A stretch of DNA of 44,387 nt. It comes from Anaerohalosphaeraceae bacterium. Its GTDB lineage: Bacteria > Planctomycetota > Phycisphaerae > Sedimentisphaerales > Anaerohalosphaeraceae. The notes under the pieces are model-generated. The model saw only the letters and a program-made list of their open reading frames with translations, was not told where the DNA came from and did not search any database. Of the stretch, positions 16,955 to 25,777 are shown one piece after another. Each line of letters begins with the position of its first letter. Within the stretch, counting starts at the first letter, position 1. The translations under genes were made by a program, and so were the position numbers. Location of the stretch: contig DAOSUR010000020.1 in assembly GCA_035378985.1 (NCBI GenBank), positions 1,508-45,894 of the forward strand, in the 5' to 3' direction.

Positions 16955-17854
16955 TCATTCAATCAAACTCGGCTTTTCAAGAAACGAGTCATTCCTTCGA
17001 ATCGTCAGACCCCGCTCATAATCAAAGGAAACTCCTATCTTCTTTAAATAAGCCGTCACAGAGGGATGATGATAAATCTCCTTTTGAGTCTGCTCATCGA
17101 GCTCTTCCTTCCATCTCTGGTCAAAATACAGCTGGCCGCCCTGCGGCGGTTTTAAATAGTTCTTCTTTACGCTGCCGTGATGGGAAAAATTCCAATATTC
17201 CTTCTGCGGCGGCTCATAACCATATCCCAGCCACGTCATCAGCTCTTCCAACACCCTATCCGCTTCAAATACCAAATCGCAGTAGGTAACAAGCCGGGCG
17301 TCCAGTCGATTCCGTTCGAGAAAGTCCGTAATCTGCTGATTTTGATAAAGCCAGTGCCAAAGATAGGCCCGGCTCTCTTCTCCAGTCAAAATCTCCCAGG
17401 CATGCCTCCAGCATCGCCATGCCGTCTTCACCCGACGTCGGAATTTGTCCGTCGGCTCAAAACTGAGCTTCCATCGGCGAACCAGCGCCCGCGGGTCTCG
17501 AATCAAATGAATATATTTGAAGGAATATCCGGGCATCCCCCAAAACCGACTGGCCCACCGAACCTTCTTGGAATTATCAACCACTGTCGAAACCAAAGGA
17601 TAGAAGCGGGACAGATTGTCAAAAATGATGTCATAAAATTTTTCGGCCGGGCAGCCTCGAATCCCTGCAAGTACCGGGCAGGATTCCTCCGAAGCACACA
17701 TAGAGCACACTCGACGCGGTGTGTCTTTACGACGGAAATGATGCAGTTCTCCAACAGACCTGCAACGGCTGTGAGACCCCAGCTGCAAAGTCAGAAGATG
17801 AGAGCCCGCATAGTTGGTGGACAAGATATAAACAATTTGCCGCTGAACCGCCAT
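16955..17854 (-). CDS. Sulfotransferase family protein
   Basis: 299 residues. The 5'-phosphosulfate loop is in YILSTNYAGSHLLTLQL (9-25) and the 3'-phosphate motif is LIRDPRALVRRW (117-128), both diagnostic of PAPS-dependent sulfotransferases. The sequence then has SYCD/TYCDL-type and GYEPP segments typical of the C-terminal half. Cysteines at about 50, 53, 59 and 68 form a cluster (CSMCASEESC and GC) not needed by the classic fold, possibly a metal site. The likely role is sulfation of a sugar in the surface polysaccharide. The start ATG has AGGGA about 10 bases upstream. No PAPS-synthesis genes are present here. Confidence 0.78.
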   Translation of the reverse strand: MAVQRQIVYILSTNYAGSHLLTLQLGSHSRCRSVGELHHFRRKDTPRRVCSMCASEESCPVLAGIRGCPAEKFYDIIFDNLSRFYPLVSTVVDNSKKVRWASRFWGMPGYSFKYIHLIRDPRALVRRWKLSFEPTDKFRRRVKTAWRCWRHAWEILTGEESRAYLWHWLYQNQQITDFLERNRLDARLVTYCDLVFEADRVLEELMTWLGYGYEPPQKEYWNFSHHGSVKKNYLKPPQGGQLYFDQRWKEELDEQTQKEIYHHPSVTAYLKKIGVSFDYERGLTIRRNDSFLEKPSLIE

Positions 17855-17914
17855 TCGTTTTTAGTCCCTTGGTCTCTTTAACAACCTGCCCGAGCTGGAA
17901 AACTTTCTATTCGC

Positions 17915-18964
17915 CTAAAGAATGACTTTCCATGGAGCATTGTAATCGCCCGTCCTGATCAAGTCCATCAAATGCCGGGCCATCTTAGTACAGTTGAATT
18001 CCCGATGGGCATGTTCCATTCCGGCACGGGCAATCCGTTCCCGCTCCTCCTCGTGTGCCAAATACCACTCCGCCAGTTCAAAAAACTCCTCCGCCGTATC
18101 AAAATATCGAAGATGTTTTCCATCCTCAAAAAGAAGGTCGGAATCCGGCACTCGTTTGGCCAGTGTGAACGTTCCGCAGGCAATACAATTCACCAATCTG
18201 TCGGAGTGATACATCCGGATATTGTTGACAATATTAATACTCAAGGCTATTTTAGCACCGCTGATCGCCCAAAAGACCTCGATTCCATCCAGAGTAGGAA
18301 AACCAAAACAGCCGTATAATCGAACTCCTTTTCGCTCTTTCAGTCGTTCCAGCAAAAAACGCCTTTCCTCTTCCATCTCAGCGGGAAAACGGGAATGGTG
18401 CTCAGACCCTGTGAAAAGAATATCAGACTTCCACTTTCCCTCTATATTCGGATAAGGTCTTTGAATATCCGGATCACAGGGACACGGAAAAAAAGCACAT
18501 CGAGGAACACCTTCTTCTTTAAATTTCTGCATCCATACACCGGCATTGGTTACAATTGCCAAGTCCAGCATTTTCAGAATTTCAAACCATCTCGGAGCAT
18601 AATTCGGAGGATAAGAGTCCGCATCCCGTCCAACCAACAAAGCATAAGGAGCTGTTTTCCGAATCTCCTGAATCATCTCTGGATTAAAATATTTCAGGAC
18701 ACACAGGATCAGGATATCCGGATGATATCGGCGAATCTGCTCCAGCATAACCTCAAAGGTTCTTGCCTTTTCCCATCGATGTTTCAGAATGGGAATCGGC
18801 CATTTACACTTTTGTTCTGCAATATCCCAAAAACTGAACGGCTGGACATCATGACCCAGACGAATCAGTCCCTTAAGCCATCGGCGACGTTCAAGCCGGA
18901 TGGACTTAGGAGAATCATTTTTAAAATCAGCGATTAAGAATATCCGCTTGCTGTCATTCAACAT
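17915..18964 (-). CDS. CgeB-like glycosyltransferase, copy 2
   Basis: 349 residues, GT-B-type glycosyltransferase of the CgeB/Glyco_trans_1_2 group. Features are RIFLIADF at the N-terminus, SDILFTGSEHHSRF opening the donor domain, and YHSDRLVNCIACGTFTLAKRVPDSDLLFEDG, here split for reading as the HSDR-N-ACG and LLFEDG elements that line the nucleotide site. It is clearly paralogous to the next gene upstream (18977-20011) along its whole length. AAGGAAA precedes the ATG. The genes are 12 bases apart. Donor and acceptor are unknown; divergence between the copies suggests different linkages. Confidence 0.75.
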   Translation of the reverse strand: MLNDSKRIFLIADFKNDSPKSIRLERRRWLKGLIRLGHDVQPFSFWDIAEQKCKWPIPILKHRWEKARTFEVMLEQIRRYHPDILILCVLKYFNPEMIQEIRKTAPYALLVGRDADSYPPNYAPRWFEILKMLDLAIVTNAGVWMQKFKEEGVPRCAFFPCPCDPDIQRPYPNIEGKWKSDILFTGSEHHSRFPAEMEEERRFLLERLKERKGVRLYGCFGFPTLDGIEVFWAISGAKIALSINIVNNIRMYHSDRLVNCIACGTFTLAKRVPDSDLLFEDGKHLRYFDTAEEFFELAEWYLAHEEERERIARAGMEHAHREFNCTKMARHLMDLIRTGDYNAPWKVIL

Positions 18965-18976
18965 CCCGGTTTCCTT

Positions 18977-20011
18977 CTAAAAAACATATTTCCAGGGAGC
19001 GGAGTAGCCGCCTGTCTCAACCAAATCGAGCACCCGCTGGGCCATCAAAGTACAATTCATCTGACTATGGGCCTTCTCCATGCCTGCCTGCGCGATAGAA
19101 CGTCGTTCTTCTTCATGCTGAAGATACCAATGCGTCAAATCAAAAAACTCTTGTGCATTGTGAAAATACTTTACTTCCCGCCCGTCCTCAAAAAGCAGAT
19201 TCGAATCAGGAACCCACTTGGCCAGCGTAAAGGCCCCGCAGGAAAGACAGTTAATAAAACGATCGGAATGACAAAGCCGCTGCCTGTTATCGGCATTAAT
19301 GCTTAAAGCAATTTTCGTGTTCGAAACAGCCCGAAATGCATCAAGCCGTTCTATGCGTTCATATCCCAGGCCGCCGTACATCCGTGCAGAGGGCATCCGG
19401 GACAGCCGTTTCAAAATGGCAATTCGGTCAGGATCCGTAGCATGCATCGGGTGTTCCGAACGGCCGATGAAAAGAATATCGGACTGCCAATGCGGGTCGG
19501 ATTCATAAGGATGCTGAATATCGGGCTCACAGGGACACGGCATAAAAGCACACACAGGCACACCGGCCTTCTTATAGTCCTGAAGCCACGAGCCCGCATT
19601 CGTCGCAAGGACAATATCCATTTTACGAGCAATCTGCATTCGTTCCTGATTTTGTGCCGGATTCCAATCGGTATCTCGCCCGAGAAAGACCGCATGTTTC
19701 AGCGCATCTCTCAAAACATCCAGACACTCCAGACTGATATCCCTCATATTGGAAATCAACACCATCTCGGGCCGATAGGATTCGGCAATCTGAATCAGAG
19801 ATTCCTCTGTTTTTCTTCTCCCAAAAAGAAGAGCATACTTTCTTTTATGAAACGGAGTAAAATGATGAACAATATTTCGGTAACTGAAGGTCTGAACATC
19901 ACAGCCGCTCCGCACAAACCCCTTAATCCAATGTCTCCTTTCTATCCGAAGGGATTCGGGCAAATGCAGCTTAAAATCACCGATAATCAGAATCCGTTTG
20001 GCCCAAGCCAT
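18977..20011 (-). CDS. CgeB-like glycosyltransferase, copy 1
   Basis: 344 residues, same family and same architecture as its downstream neighbour: RILIIGDFK start, LRIERRHWIKGF, SDILFIGRSEHP, and a donor-site region with CHSDRFINCLSCGAF followed by LLFEDGREVKYF, ending GGYSAPWKYVF. Identity with the neighbour is roughly half by eye, highest at the two ends. A tandem duplication followed by divergence is the simplest account. It lies 33 bases after the FkbM methyltransferase start region on the same strand, within the polysaccharide operon. Confidence 0.75.
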   Translation of the reverse strand: MAWAKRILIIGDFKLHLPESLRIERRHWIKGFVRSGCDVQTFSYRNIVHHFTPFHKRKYALLFGRRKTEESLIQIAESYRPEMVLISNMRDISLECLDVLRDALKHAVFLGRDTDWNPAQNQERMQIARKMDIVLATNAGSWLQDYKKAGVPVCAFMPCPCEPDIQHPYESDPHWQSDILFIGRSEHPMHATDPDRIAILKRLSRMPSARMYGGLGYERIERLDAFRAVSNTKIALSINADNRQRLCHSDRFINCLSCGAFTLAKWVPDSNLLFEDGREVKYFHNAQEFFDLTHWYLQHEEERRSIAQAGMEKAHSQMNCTLMAQRVLDLVETGGYSAPWKYVF

Positions 20012-20026
20012 TGATTTTCCTACCCT

Positions 20027-20845
20027 CTACGCAAGAAACAAGATATCTTCCATTGAAGAAATTTCGGCCAGATTCAAACGATGAATTCCAAAGACACAGT
20101 AGGGCTTATAGCCGAACGATGCCATAAAACCCTCAAAGTCAGCCGGCGTAATTCCAAAATGGGCCATTCCATTTCTCGACACCTCTACCAGAACCGGAGG
20201 CAGGGAGTGCTTGTTCTGCTTGAAATATTCCGAACACCCTCTTAAAACGGCCCATTCATATCCTTCCGTGTCAATCTTAATCATTGACGGATGAATCTGT
20301 TTTTGGTGAAGATAACTATCTAGACGCTCACTCTGTACTTCTATTTCGGACTGAATTTCTCCGGAGCTGATAAATCCCTTCAATAAAGAAGACCCTCCGG
20401 GATTTGTACGATGAAGATACAACCGTTTCATTTCCCCTGACGATTCTCCCAGGGCTACATTATTCAAAAAAAACCGATAGGATGGATTTAATTCCCTCAG
20501 TCTCTCCAAATGGGAAAAGTATTCAGGAGCTGGTTCGAAACAATGGACGGCACCTTCGGGGCCAACACGGTCGGCGGCTATCGCAGCAATATACCCTAAA
20601 TTGGCCCCTACATCGATAAAAATGCCGTTCTTGGGCAGAAATTTCCGGATAGATTCCTGTATAGCGAATTCGTAGGTGCCTTCAAAAAACTTTCGATACC
20701 TCGGTGTATCACGAAATTCAAAACGAATCTTCCCTACAAGCCCCTGAAAACTGCCGACGGGATAGGAATGCCGCTTTCCCCTCCATCTTCTCCACTTCTT
20801 TTTCAGAGAAAAAAGAGGGTGTTTCATCTTCAAAAATGTTTCCAT
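20027..20845 (-). CDS. FkbM-family methyltransferase
   Basis: 272 residues. The S-adenosylmethionine site is FIDVGANLGYIAAIAADRVG (about 76-95), followed by VHCFEPAPEYF, and the family signature IKIDTEGYEWAVLRG. FkbM proteins O-methylate hydroxyls, often on sugars of surface polysaccharides. I chose the ATG at 20845 because GAGGG lies five bases upstream and the start then falls 7 bases after the stop of the preceding glycosyltransferase; ATG 20872 would overlap that gene. The basic N-terminal 30 residues (KKKWRRWRGKRH) may help membrane or substrate contact. Confidence 0.85.
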   Translation of the reverse strand: METFLKMKHPLFSLKKKWRRWRGKRHSYPVGSFQGLVGKIRFEFRDTPRYRKFFEGTYEFAIQESIRKFLPKNGIFIDVGANLGYIAAIAADRVGPEGAVHCFEPAPEYFSHLERLRELNPSYRFFLNNVALGESSGEMKRLYLHRTNPGGSSLLKGFISSGEIQSEIEVQSERLDSYLHQKQIHPSMIKIDTEGYEWAVLRGCSEYFKQNKHSLPPVLVEVSRNGMAHFGITPADFEGFMASFGYKPYCVFGIHRLNLAEISSMEDILFLA

Positions 20846-20852
20846 AAAACCC

Positions 20853-21668
20853 TCACAAATCCAGCGAGGCATCCGAAAGAATCGATGCAATCCTCTCGGA
20901 ATTCATAATCTCTTGTATTCGGCGCCGTGTTTTTTGTATCGTTCGTCTGCGAAGACGATACTGTGGGGCATTCACAACCTGCGTCGCATGGGCCAGGTGA
21001 AATATATATTCTTTCAGCACCCGGTCCGGGATGCGAACCGTCCTGTACCCCCGGTCCTCCAGCTCAAAATACAGTTTCTGCCCCACCGTCAGCCCCTTGT
21101 CCCGGTCCATCAAAAACGACAGGTTCTCCCTTTTTAAAATCTCCGTCCGATACGCACAGCAGACCGTCCGATTGTAATACCGATACCGCCCCAGCGGGTC
21201 CGGCACCCGAAACAGCTTCCGAAAAAAGGTCTTATAATCCGTCGCTTTCTTCAGCCAGACTCGCCAGGCCTCTTCCAGCTCCGCCTTCCCCCCGCCCACA
21301 CAAGCCATCTTCGGCTCATCCAGAAACGGCCCCAGCAGCAGCTCCAGCCACCCCTCCCGATGCACCACCGTATCCGAATGCAGCGACACAAGAAACTCAG
21401 TCCGGCACTCCTGCAGGGCCCAATCCAGGGCCGCCGCATGGGCATATCCGCCGCTGGAATCATTGGTCGGGTCCTTTCGCTCCATCAGCCGAATCCATTT
21501 GAGCGACTTTAAATACTCCAGCGACTCATCCTGCGAATTGTTATCCACCACTACCACCTCATACGGACCGCGGGTATATTTGCGAATGCTCCGCAGACAC
21601 AGACGCGTCAAATCGAGCGTCTTGTAATTGACCACACAAATTGTCGCGATTCCGTTCGTCCGGCTCAT
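20853..21668 (-). CDS. Glycosyltransferase family 2
   Basis: 271 residues. The GT-A signatures are ICVVNYKTLDLTRLCLRSI, VVVDNNSQDESLEYL, GGYAHAAALDWAL and the metal motif LHSDTVV, with AYRTEILKRE further on. This layout is that of rhamnosyl- and other 6-deoxyhexosyl-transferases, but the donor is not certain; the rfb genes upstream make rhamnose a reasonable guess. The start overlaps the ABC transporter stop as ATGA (21665-21668). AGGGACA directly precedes the ATG. Confidence 0.85.
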   Translation of the reverse strand: MSRTNGIATICVVNYKTLDLTRLCLRSIRKYTRGPYEVVVVDNNSQDESLEYLKSLKWIRLMERKDPTNDSSGGYAHAAALDWALQECRTEFLVSLHSDTVVHREGWLELLLGPFLDEPKMACVGGGKAELEEAWRVWLKKATDYKTFFRKLFRVPDPLGRYRYYNRTVCCAYRTEILKRENLSFLMDRDKGLTVGQKLYFELEDRGYRTVRIPDRVLKEYIFHLAHATQVVNAPQYRLRRRTIQKTRRRIQEIMNSERIASILSDASLDL

Positions 21669-23839
21669 TGTCCCTGCGGCACAATCAGCTGCGTTTCATA
21701 CAGATTTTTATAGACCTGACAGGTCCGAATCAAGTCCTCATGCCGGCCCTGCCCCGCAATTCGCCCTTTGTCCAGCACCACAATCCGGTCGGCGGAAATC
21801 ACCGTGCTGAACCGATGCGCAATCAGAAAACACGTCCGGCCTTTCAGCAGCGTCTGCAGGGCTGCGTGAATCTTTGCTTCGCTGTCGGCGTCAATCTGGC
21901 TCATTGCCTCATCAAAAATTAAAATCGCCGGATTCTTCAAAATCGCCCGCGCAATCACAATCCGCTGCATCTGCCCGCCGCTGAATCCGCTGCTGTGCTC
22001 GCCGATAATGGTATCATAGCCCTCCGGCAACGGCTCAATAAACTCATGCGCATAGGCCCGACGGGCCGCCTCAATCACCTCTTCCCGGCTTGCCCCCGGC
22101 TTACCGTAGGCGATATTGTTGGCAATCGTATCCCGAAACGTCACAATATCCTGCGTCACCAGCCCAATCTGCCCCCGCAGACTCCGCAACGTCGCCCGCC
22201 GAATATCCCTGCCGTCTATCAGAATCCGCCCGCTGTCCGGGTCATAAAACCGGGCAATCAGATTCACCAGCGTCGATTTGCCCGAGCCGTTGGGCCCCAC
22301 AATCGCCACCGTCTGCCCCGCCGGCACCTCCAGCGTAATTCCGTTCAGGGCCGGCAGCACGGCTCCCGGATACGTAAACCGGACCTCTTCAAAAACCATC
22401 TTCTCCCGCAGCGGCGCCAAATCAAAGGCATCGGGCTCTTCTTTTTCCAGCGGCTCATCCAGCACCGCAAAGACCCGTTCGGCCGCCGCATTCGCCCGCT
22501 GCACCTCATTCCAGACATCGCTCACCTTTCGAACCGACTCCGCCGCCGTGCCCAAAAAAATAACCAAAGCAAAAAAAGTCGAAGACTGCATCCCCTCATA
22601 GCCCTGAATGACCCAGGCCGCTCCCAACAGCAGAGCAGCCGAACCGGCAAACATCCCCAATACATCCATCAGCGGGTTTGTCAGTGCCTCTACCCGTGCA
22701 ATCCGTATCAGCTGCTTGAGCAGGGCCTGATTGGTTTTCTCATAGAGCTCTATCTCGTGGTCCTGGCGGTTGTACACCTTGACGACCCGCACCCCACGCA
22801 TCGCTTCCTGAATCCGTCCGAGCAGCTGGGCCGAAATGGCCAGCGATTTTTTTGTGGCCTTTTTAATTTTGCGTCCCAGAATCACAAAAAGCCCCAGCAC
22901 CAGCGGCGCCGCCGTCAAAAAGATAGCCGTCAGCTTCCAGTTCAGCCAAAAGGCCGCTCCAATACAGCCCGCCGCCGTCAGCGGCTCCCGCAGGGTCTTG
23001 CCCAGCAGCACCTTAATGCCCCGGCAGCTCTGCGAAACGTCATTAAAAATCCGGCTGGTCGTATCGCTCGTGCCCCGGGTGCTGAAAAAGCCGACCGGCA
23101 TATACATCGCATGCGCAAACACACGCTCCCGGAGTCGGGTATTGGCAATCAAAACTATCTTTTCCGCCAGAAAATGCTGATAAAAGCGGGCCATGCACCG
23201 AAGAATGGTAATAAAAATCATCCCGATGATAATCAGAACAATGGCCTGCAGCTTGGTTTCTTTGGTCTCCTCACGGGGAAGAAAACTGACCGGCCATTGC
23301 GCCCAATCCGCGAAAGCCGGCTTCTCCGGTGCGGCGGCCTCCACCGTTCTGACGGAAGGAACTGCATCTGCAGTCGAAATCACCTGCAGGGTCAGCGGCT
23401 GCCCGGCAGGACAGGTTGCCAGTGCCTCGAGCATCTTGCCGGAAAAGATCCGCTGTCCGTCCGAGGAAAGATAAGGACTGACACCAACGATCCGATCCTG
23501 CGGATGTAAACCGTTTGCTTTCGCCCAGGACTTGGAATGTACCCGCGTAATCAGCAAATAATAAAGAACCGAATTGCCCTCTTCCCCCAGAAAGTCCGAA
23601 CGGTCCGGTACATAAAAATCCAACCCATACCGCCAGTTGCAAATCTTTCGGTCCACCCAGCCGTGAAGCCCCTCTTCGCTCATCATCACCTTCAAAAGCG
23701 GAATGACCGTCGCAAAACTGACGGAAATCATCAGCGCAATCATCACAGACCAGAAGACCAGCTTTACCAGCCGAGGCCACTGCGGCCAGACATCATCCCA
23801 CACACGCCAAAAAGCAGATAAACCTTTTGTATCCGACAT
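21665..23839 (-). CDS. MsbA-like ABC exporter with periplasmic PDZ-like insertion
   Basis: 724 residues, about 140 longer than MsbA. TM1 is about 27-50; TM2 begins near 198. Between them about 55-195 form an extracytoplasmic insert, whose part 105-156 (KANGLHPQDRIVGVSPYL, then SGKMLEALATC and PLTLQVIS) has the order of a PDZ domain. The nucleotide-binding domain has Walker A GPNGSGKST (515-523), signature FSGGQ (619-623), Walker B ILIFDEAMSQID with D643/E644, and the H-loop histidine H675. All ATPase motifs are intact; a half-transporter would act as a homodimer. It probably flips a lipid-linked glycan or lipid A core. RBS GGAG precedes the ATG; coupled to the next glycosyltransferase. Confidence 0.88.
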   Translation of the reverse strand: MSDTKGLSAFWRVWDDVWPQWPRLVKLVFWSVMIALMISVSFATVIPLLKVMMSEEGLHGWVDRKICNWRYGLDFYVPDRSDFLGEEGNSVLYYLLITRVHSKSWAKANGLHPQDRIVGVSPYLSSDGQRIFSGKMLEALATCPAGQPLTLQVISTADAVPSVRTVEAAAPEKPAFADWAQWPVSFLPREETKETKLQAIVLIIIGMIFITILRCMARFYQHFLAEKIVLIANTRLRERVFAHAMYMPVGFFSTRGTSDTTSRIFNDVSQSCRGIKVLLGKTLREPLTAAGCIGAAFWLNWKLTAIFLTAAPLVLGLFVILGRKIKKATKKSLAISAQLLGRIQEAMRGVRVVKVYNRQDHEIELYEKTNQALLKQLIRIARVEALTNPLMDVLGMFAGSAALLLGAAWVIQGYEGMQSSTFFALVIFLGTAAESVRKVSDVWNEVQRANAAAERVFAVLDEPLEKEEPDAFDLAPLREKMVFEEVRFTYPGAVLPALNGITLEVPAGQTVAIVGPNGSGKSTLVNLIARFYDPDSGRILIDGRDIRRATLRSLRGQIGLVTQDIVTFRDTIANNIAYGKPGASREEVIEAARRAYAHEFIEPLPEGYDTIIGEHSSGFSGGQMQRIVIARAILKNPAILIFDEAMSQIDADSEAKIHAALQTLLKGRTCFLIAHRFSTVISADRIVVLDKGRIAGQGRHEDLIRTCQVYKNLYETQLIVPQGQ

Positions 23840-23912
23840 TCACTTCTCCAGAAACGAACAAAACAGGCAGATTACCACAGGGGTGAGGGCTGGTCAAGCA
23901 TTCAAAATCGAC

Positions 23913-24926
23913 TTAACGGTTCGAATACATCCGTTTATAGTAATCCTGATACTGACCCGAAACCACATGATTGAGCCACTCGGAATGTTCCAGATACCAG
24001 CGAATCGTGCGGGAAAGCCCTTCTTCAAACGATACCGAAGGTCTCCAATTCAGCTCCGACATAATCCGGCTCGAATCAATCGCATACCGCCGGTCATGGC
24101 CCGGCCGGTCCTTGACAAAAGTAATCAGGGATTCAGGCTTTCCGAGGGCCTTCAAAATCAGACGTACTACGTCGAGATTGTGCTTTTCATTGTTGCCGCC
24201 GATATTGTAAACCCGTCCCGGCTGGGCCTCCATTAAGACCTTCCAAACGGCCGTACAGTGGTCATACACATACAGCCAATCCCGGATATGCATCCCGTCC
24301 CCGTACACCGGCAGCGGCTTATCCTTCAGGGCATTATGAATCATCAGCGGAATCATCTTTTCCGGGAACTGATACGGTCCGTAATTGTTGGAGCATCGCG
24401 TAATATTGTACCGAAGCCCCCAGCTGTGCCCAAACGCCTGAACCAGCATGTCCGCAGATGCCTTGCTGGCCGAATACGGGGAGTTCGGACTCAGCGGTGT
24501 TGTCTCTGTAAACTTGCCTTCCGGTCCCAGGGAACCATACACCTCATCCGTCGAAATCTGGACAAACCGCTCCAGTTTTTTCTCCAGAGCAATCTTCAGA
24601 AGGGTCAGCGTCCCTTTAACGTTGGTCTCAATGAAAATCCCCGGCTCTTCCAGCGAACGGTCCACATGGCTTTCCGCCGCAAAGTTAATCAGAGCATCAA
24701 TCTTATAGGTTGATATCAGACTCTCAACCAGGCCCCCGTCACAAATGTCCCCCTTGACAAAGATGTGATTTGGATGGTCTCTATAGCCCTCCAGATTCTC
24801 CAGATTGCCCGCATATGTCAGCTTGTCCAGATTCACCACCCGGGTATCCGGATGTTCATCCAGCACCATCCGTACAAAATTGCTGCCGATAAAGCCGGCG
24901 CCGCCTGTCACCAAAATCGTTCTCAT
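23913..24926 (-). CDS. rfbB: dTDP-glucose 4,6-dehydratase
   Basis: RfbB oxidises and dehydrates dTDP-glucose to dTDP-4-keto-6-deoxyglucose, using bound NAD. The Rossmann motif GGAGFIGSN is at the N-terminus, followed by the catalytic region STDEVYGSLG and the YSASKASAD motif (Tyr-x-x-x-Lys). NNYGPYQFPEKMIPL is specific to the family. Length is 337 residues, normal. The ATG overlaps the rfbD stop (ATGA at 24923-24926). It is last of the rfbACDB group; 73 bases of sequence without clear signals separate it from the ABC exporter gene. Confidence 0.95.
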   Translation of the reverse strand: MRTILVTGGAGFIGSNFVRMVLDEHPDTRVVNLDKLTYAGNLENLEGYRDHPNHIFVKGDICDGGLVESLISTYKIDALINFAAESHVDRSLEEPGIFIETNVKGTLTLLKIALEKKLERFVQISTDEVYGSLGPEGKFTETTPLSPNSPYSASKASADMLVQAFGHSWGLRYNITRCSNNYGPYQFPEKMIPLMIHNALKDKPLPVYGDGMHIRDWLYVYDHCTAVWKVLMEAQPGRVYNIGGNNEKHNLDVVRLILKALGKPESLITFVKDRPGHDRRYAIDSSRIMSELNWRPSVSFEEGLSRTIRWYLEHSEWLNHVVSGQYQDYYKRMYSNR

Positions 24927-25774
24927 AATTGCTCCAGAAATTCCCTGAGCGGTTCCTGCCAGGGCCTCATGTCTTTGCCCAGCACAGACCGCAGTTTACG
25001 GCAGTCGAACCGGCTGTTTAAGGGCCGTTTGGCCGCCGATGGAAACTCCGATGTTCTGCATGGTTCTATCGAATTCGGAAGTCCTTTGACCTGACAAATA
25101 AAACGGGCCATCTCATAGCGGGACGTATAACCGGAGGCCGCCGCATGAAAAACCCCTTCCGGAAACACCGGCAGCCCCAGCATCTGAACAAGCACCTCGG
25201 CCAGTTCCGAAGTCGCCGTCGGCGAGCCAACCTGGTCCTCCACCACCCGCAGGACCGGACGGCTCTTGGCAGCCTCCAGAAGCTTGACGACAAAGTTCGT
25301 ACCCGCCCGCCCATAGGTCCACTGAACCCGCACGATGCAAAATCGGCACCCGGAAGACACCAGCCGCTTCTCCCCTTCCCACTTGCTTCGTCCATAGGCG
25401 CTGAGCGGATTGGGCGGGTCCGTCTCGACATATGGCCGCTCCAGCGTCCCGTCAAAGACAAAATCCGTGCTGATATGCATCACCGGCACACCATACCAAG
25501 CCGCCGCGCGTCCCAGCAGCCCCACCGCCTCGGCATTGATCTGCATCGCCAGCTCCGGCTCCTGCTCCGCCCGTTCCACGTTGGTATAAGCGGCACAATT
25601 CACTACAGCCCGACAGCCGTTCATCGCCTCCTTCAAATCCTCCTCGTTCCGTATATCCAGCTCCGGCAGGTCGTAGGCCCGAACCTCCAACCCGTGCTTT
25701 AAACAGCAGGCCGTCAGGTCCGTCCCGAGCATCCCGCGAGCCCCCAAAATGACAATCGGCCCTGTCCCGTTCAC
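24923..25774 (-). CDS. rfbD: dTDP-4-dehydrorhamnose reductase
   Basis: RfbD reduces dTDP-4-keto-L-rhamnose to dTDP-L-rhamnose with NAD(P)H, the last step. The N-terminal GARGMLGTDL nucleotide loop, AAYTNVERAEQEPELA, HISTDFVFDGT and YGRSKWEGE (catalytic Tyr and Lys) are diagnostic. The protein has 283 residues. It starts with GTG at 25774, with GGAG 8 bases upstream inside the end of rfbC. Its stop overlaps the rfbB start. Confidence 0.94.
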   Translation of the reverse strand: MNGTGPIVILGARGMLGTDLTACCLKHGLEVRAYDLPELDIRNEEDLKEAMNGCRAVVNCAAYTNVERAEQEPELAMQINAEAVGLLGRAAAWYGVPVMHISTDFVFDGTLERPYVETDPPNPLSAYGRSKWEGEKRLVSSGCRFCIVRVQWTYGRAGTNFVVKLLEAAKSRPVLRVVEDQVGSPTATSELAEVLVQMLGLPVFPEGVFHAAASGYTSRYEMARFICQVKGLPNSIEPCRTSEFPSAAKRPLNSRFDCRKLRSVLGKDMRPWQEPLREFLEQL

Positions 25775-25777
25775 AGA

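Noticed and set aside
21995..23509. 504-codon Arg/Pro/His-rich frame opposite the ABC exporter
   Set aside because: The minus strand encodes an intact ATPase with all motifs; the opposite frame has none.
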